Positions 5,508 through 7,436 of a stretch of DNA of 7,436 nt are shown here, in pieces. The notes under the pieces were generated by a model. That model was not told the origin of the DNA. It saw nothing but the letters and a program-made list of their open reading frames with translations, and searched no databases. This DNA comes from CAZDDA01 sp964568045 (lineage in GTDB: Bacteria; Bipolaricaulota; Bipolaricaulia; UBA7950; UBA9294), in NCBI GenBank assembly GCA_964568045.1, contig CAZMOL010000074.1, positions 1 through 7,436 on the forward strand. Direction: 5' to 3'. Position numbers and translations under genes: made by a program. Within the stretch, counting starts at the first letter, position 1. Each line of letters opens with the position of its first letter.

Positions 5508-6719
5508 GTGGCCGACGATCGTCAAACCGTTCGCGCAGCCGAAAATCAGCTCCCGCCTCCCAGCGAACGGATCCCCGTTCTTCGTTGGCTGAAGCAAAAC
5601 CTCTTTAGCAGCTGGTTCAATGCGATACTCACCATCGTGGCGGGAGCGCTGATCGTCGTACTCGTCTTCGCCCTGGGAAGGTGGGCATTGGGGGCGCGAT
5701 GGGAGGTCATTCCCGCCAACCTGAAGATACTTCTTGTCGGTACCTACCCGGCAGAACAAATGTGGCGAGTGTGGACAAGCCTCTATATCATCGCCTTCCT
5801 GCTGGGATTAAGCAGCGGACGTCGCAGCGGTCTGATTCGCCGGATCTCCGCGGCGGCGGCTGTCGTATCGGTTGTGCTGGCGATTCTCCCGTTTCCGTGG
5901 GTCACCAGAGGATGGACCTTCGGCGTGGCCGTTGCCGTCGCCGTCGGTTTTGGCGTGGGATATCTCGGCAAGGGAAATCGTTGGTTCAGGCGCCTGGAGA
6001 TCACTTGTTGGGTCCTGTCATTCCCGATCGGGCTTGTCCTTCTCAACGGGGTGGGGGGATTCCTTCCGGTCATCGAAGGAAGGAACAAATGGGGCTTCGT
6101 ACTCAACCTGCTCGGCGCAATAGTGGGGATCGGCCTGGCATTCCCGGTGGGTGTACTGTTGGCCCTCGGACGGCGCAGCAGACTGCCGGCCGTTCGATGG
6201 GTGTGTACGGCGTACATAGAGATCATCCGCGGGGTGCCGCTGATCAGCCTGCTGTTCATGGCCAGCATCATGCTGCAGTTGATTCTACCTGCCAGTATAC
6301 GTCCCGACCTGGTCATCCGCGCGATGATGACGATCACCGCTTTTTCGGCGGCGTACATGGCGGAAAACGTCCGTGGGGGACTACAGGCCATCCCCAAGGG
6401 ACAGTACGAGGCCGCCTACGCGGTAGGCCTGAGCGGAGCGCTGACCACCATACTGATTATCCTGCCGCAGGCGCTGCGCGCAGTGATCCCGGCGATCGTC
6501 GGGCAATTCATCTCCCTGTTCAAGGACACGACGCTGTTCGGATTCATCGCGATTCTCGAGCTTCTCAACATCTCGCGCAGCATTCTCGGCAACCTCGAAT
6601 GGCGCGGAACCATATTCGAGCTGTACGTGTTTATCGGTATGATATTCTGGGTTCTGTGCTACTCCATGTCGTATATCAGTCGCAGGGTCGAAAAATCACT
6701 CGGCGTAGGAGAACGTTAG
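5508..6719 (+). CDS. aapM: General L-amino-acid ABC transporter, permease
   Basis: The second inner-membrane permease, 403 residues, pairing with AapQ. A hydrophilic N-terminus (1-28) leads to LKQNLFSSWFNAILTI (28-43), which resembles the conserved start of AapM/BztC. Membrane segments include about 38-58, 92-103, 115-130, 136-153, 165-183, 197-220, 242-263, 270-287 and 366-391. Family blocks are VIEGRNKWGF (188-197), ALGRRSRLP (219-227), EIIRGVPLI (238-246), AAYMAENVRGGLQAIPKGQ (281-299), the EAA loop from KGQYEAAYAVGL to LPQALR (297-324), and LFKDTTL (337-343). I chose GTG 5508 because GGAG (5496-5499) is 8 nt upstream; TTG 5502, which overlaps the aapQ stop, is 2 nt from that site and less likely. 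Two bases separate it from aapQ, so translational coupling is likely. Confidence 0.92.
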   Translation: MADDRQTVRAAENQLPPPSERIPVLRWLKQNLFSSWFNAILTIVAGALIVVLVFALGRWALGARWEVIPANLKILLVGTYPAEQMWRVWTSLYIIAFLLGLSSGRRSGLIRRISAAAAVVSVVLAILPFPWVTRGWTFGVAVAVAVGFGVGYLGKGNRWFRRLEITCWVLSFPIGLVLLNGVGGFLPVIEGRNKWGFVLNLLGAIVGIGLAFPVGVLLALGRRSRLPAVRWVCTAYIEIIRGVPLISLLFMASIMLQLILPASIRPDLVIRAMMTITAFSAAYMAENVRGGLQAIPKGQYEAAYAVGLSGALTTILIILPQALRAVIPAIVGQFISLFKDTTLFGFIAILELLNISRSILGNLEWRGTIFELYVFIGMIFWVLCYSMSYISRRVEKSLGVGER

Positions 6720-6738
6720 GAGGAAAGGGGATTTGCCT

Positions 6739-7436
6739 GTGACAAGTAACGAAGGAATCATCATCTGCCGCGATGTACATAAATGGTTCGGGGACTTTCA
6801 CGCGCTTAGAGGAATCAGCCTCACCATGCACAAAGGCGAGGTGGTCGTGATCTGCGGACCCTCCGGCTCGGGAAAATCCACGTTCATCCGCACGATCAAC
6901 CGCCTGGAGGAGCACCAACGGGGACAGATCATCGTCGATGGGATTGAGTTGACGCACGACCTACGTAACATCGAAGCCATCCGGCGTGAAGTCGGCATGG
7001 TGTTCCAACAATTCAACCTGTTTCCGCACCTCACCGTGATGCAGAACATCACCCTTGCGCCGGTGTGGGTGTTGAAGATGAGAAAGAGCGGGGCGCAAGA
7101 AACCGCGATGCAGCTGCTCGAACGTGTCGGCATCCCCGAGCAGGCTGACAAATACCCGGGGCAGCTGTCCGGTGGTCAGCAACAGCGCGTGGTCATCGCG
7201 CGGGCGTTGGCGATGGCGCCCAAGATCATGCTCTTCGACGAGCCGACCTCGGCGCTGGACCCGGAGATGATCAAGGAGGTGCTCGACGTGATGAAGGAGC
7301 TGGCCCTCAGCGGCATGACGATGATCGTGGTCACCCACGAAATGGGCTTCGCCCGCGAAGTGGCAGACCGGATCATCTTCTTCGATTTCGGCCAGCTGAT
7401 CGAGGAGAACACACCCGAGGAATTCTTCCACAACCC
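6739..7436 (+). CDS. aapP: General L-amino-acid ABC transporter, ATP-binding protein (3' end outside window)
   Basis: The cytoplasmic ATPase that powers the Aap transporter. The frame has no stop before the right edge; 232 codons are present and family members are about 240-260 residues, so only the last part of the C-terminus is missing. All ATPase motifs are present: Walker A GPSGSGKST (40-48), Q-loop FQQFNLFPH (89-97), signature LSGGQQQR (143-150), Walker B IMLFDE (163-168), D-loop SALD (171-174) and H-loop His200 in VVTHEMGFAREVADR. The run NLFPHLTVMQNITLAP is typical of polar amino-acid importers. The start is uncertain: GTG 6739 lies 8 nt after AAAGGGG (6724-6730), while in-frame TTG 6733 lies 9 nt after the stronger AGGAGG (6718-6723) and would add two residues. 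It follows aapM by 19 bp in the same operon. Confidence 0.93.
   Translation, partial: MTSNEGIIICRDVHKWFGDFHALRGISLTMHKGEVVVICGPSGSGKSTFIRTINRLEEHQRGQIIVDGIELTHDLRNIEAIRREVGMVFQQFNLFPHLTVMQNITLAPVWVLKMRKSGAQETAMQLLERVGIPEQADKYPGQLSGGQQQRVVIARALAMAPKIMLFDEPTSALDPEMIKEVLDVMKELALSGMTMIVVTHEMGFAREVADRIIFFDFGQLIEENTPEEFFHN

Noticed and set aside
5681..6742. 353-codon open frame on the + strand overlapping aapM
   Set aside because: It is a shadow frame inside a strongly matching aapM; its translation is rich in Arg, Gly, Pro and His with no motifs, as expected from an out-of-frame reading of a membrane-protein gene.

Overview
The window looks like ordinary chromosomal sequence from a free-living bacterium. 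By eye it is moderately GC-rich (mid to upper 50s %). It has Shine-Dalgarno-led genes, tight gene overlaps, and frequent GTG and possible TTG starts. Nothing in it fixes the phylum. The LCP-rsfS pair followed by a four-gene Aap-type amino-acid transporter would fit an amino-acid-using, possibly deep-branching lineage (Chloroflexota or Bipolaricaulota are only guesses). I see no tRNA, rRNA, CRISPR, insertion sequence, integrase or toxin-antitoxin module.

Left block (about 1-1573, + strand): a membrane-anchored LytR-CpsA-Psr (LCP) protein with a C-terminal LytR_C domain overlaps rsfS, the ribosomal silencing factor, by 8 bp. This is a widespread housekeeping arrangement, often preceded by nadD. 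The LCP domain is unusual because several residues normally used for binding lipid pyrophosphate and metal are replaced.

Middle block (1574-2922): a short + strand VTT/DedA-type membrane protein is followed, in convergent orientation, by a minus-strand exported or membrane protein of unknown function. The VTT gene has no Shine-Dalgarno sequence; it has a leaderless-type promoter candidate and a 10-bp inverted repeat that covers its start codon. The minus-strand protein appears to be built from two copies of a module of about 72 residues, each with two membrane segments.

Right block (2923-7436, + strand): a 291-bp divergent intergenic region carries promoters in both directions. It leads into a general L-amino-acid ABC transporter operon: aapJ (periplasmic binding protein), aapQ and aapM (permeases) and aapP (ATPase, cut by the window's right edge). 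The aapJ leader holds two -10-like palindromes 52 bp apart, a 19-codon ORF and a perfect Shine-Dalgarno sequence with no start codon after it. A strong 13-bp stem-loop separates aapJ from the permease genes, where it could set the usual excess of binding protein over membrane components. AapJ would deliver amino acids to the AapQ/AapM channel, driven by AapP.

I did not find a clearly new multi-gene system. The points most worth a second look are the degenerate LCP domain, the duplicated membrane protein, the start-codon inverted repeat and the aapJ leader.
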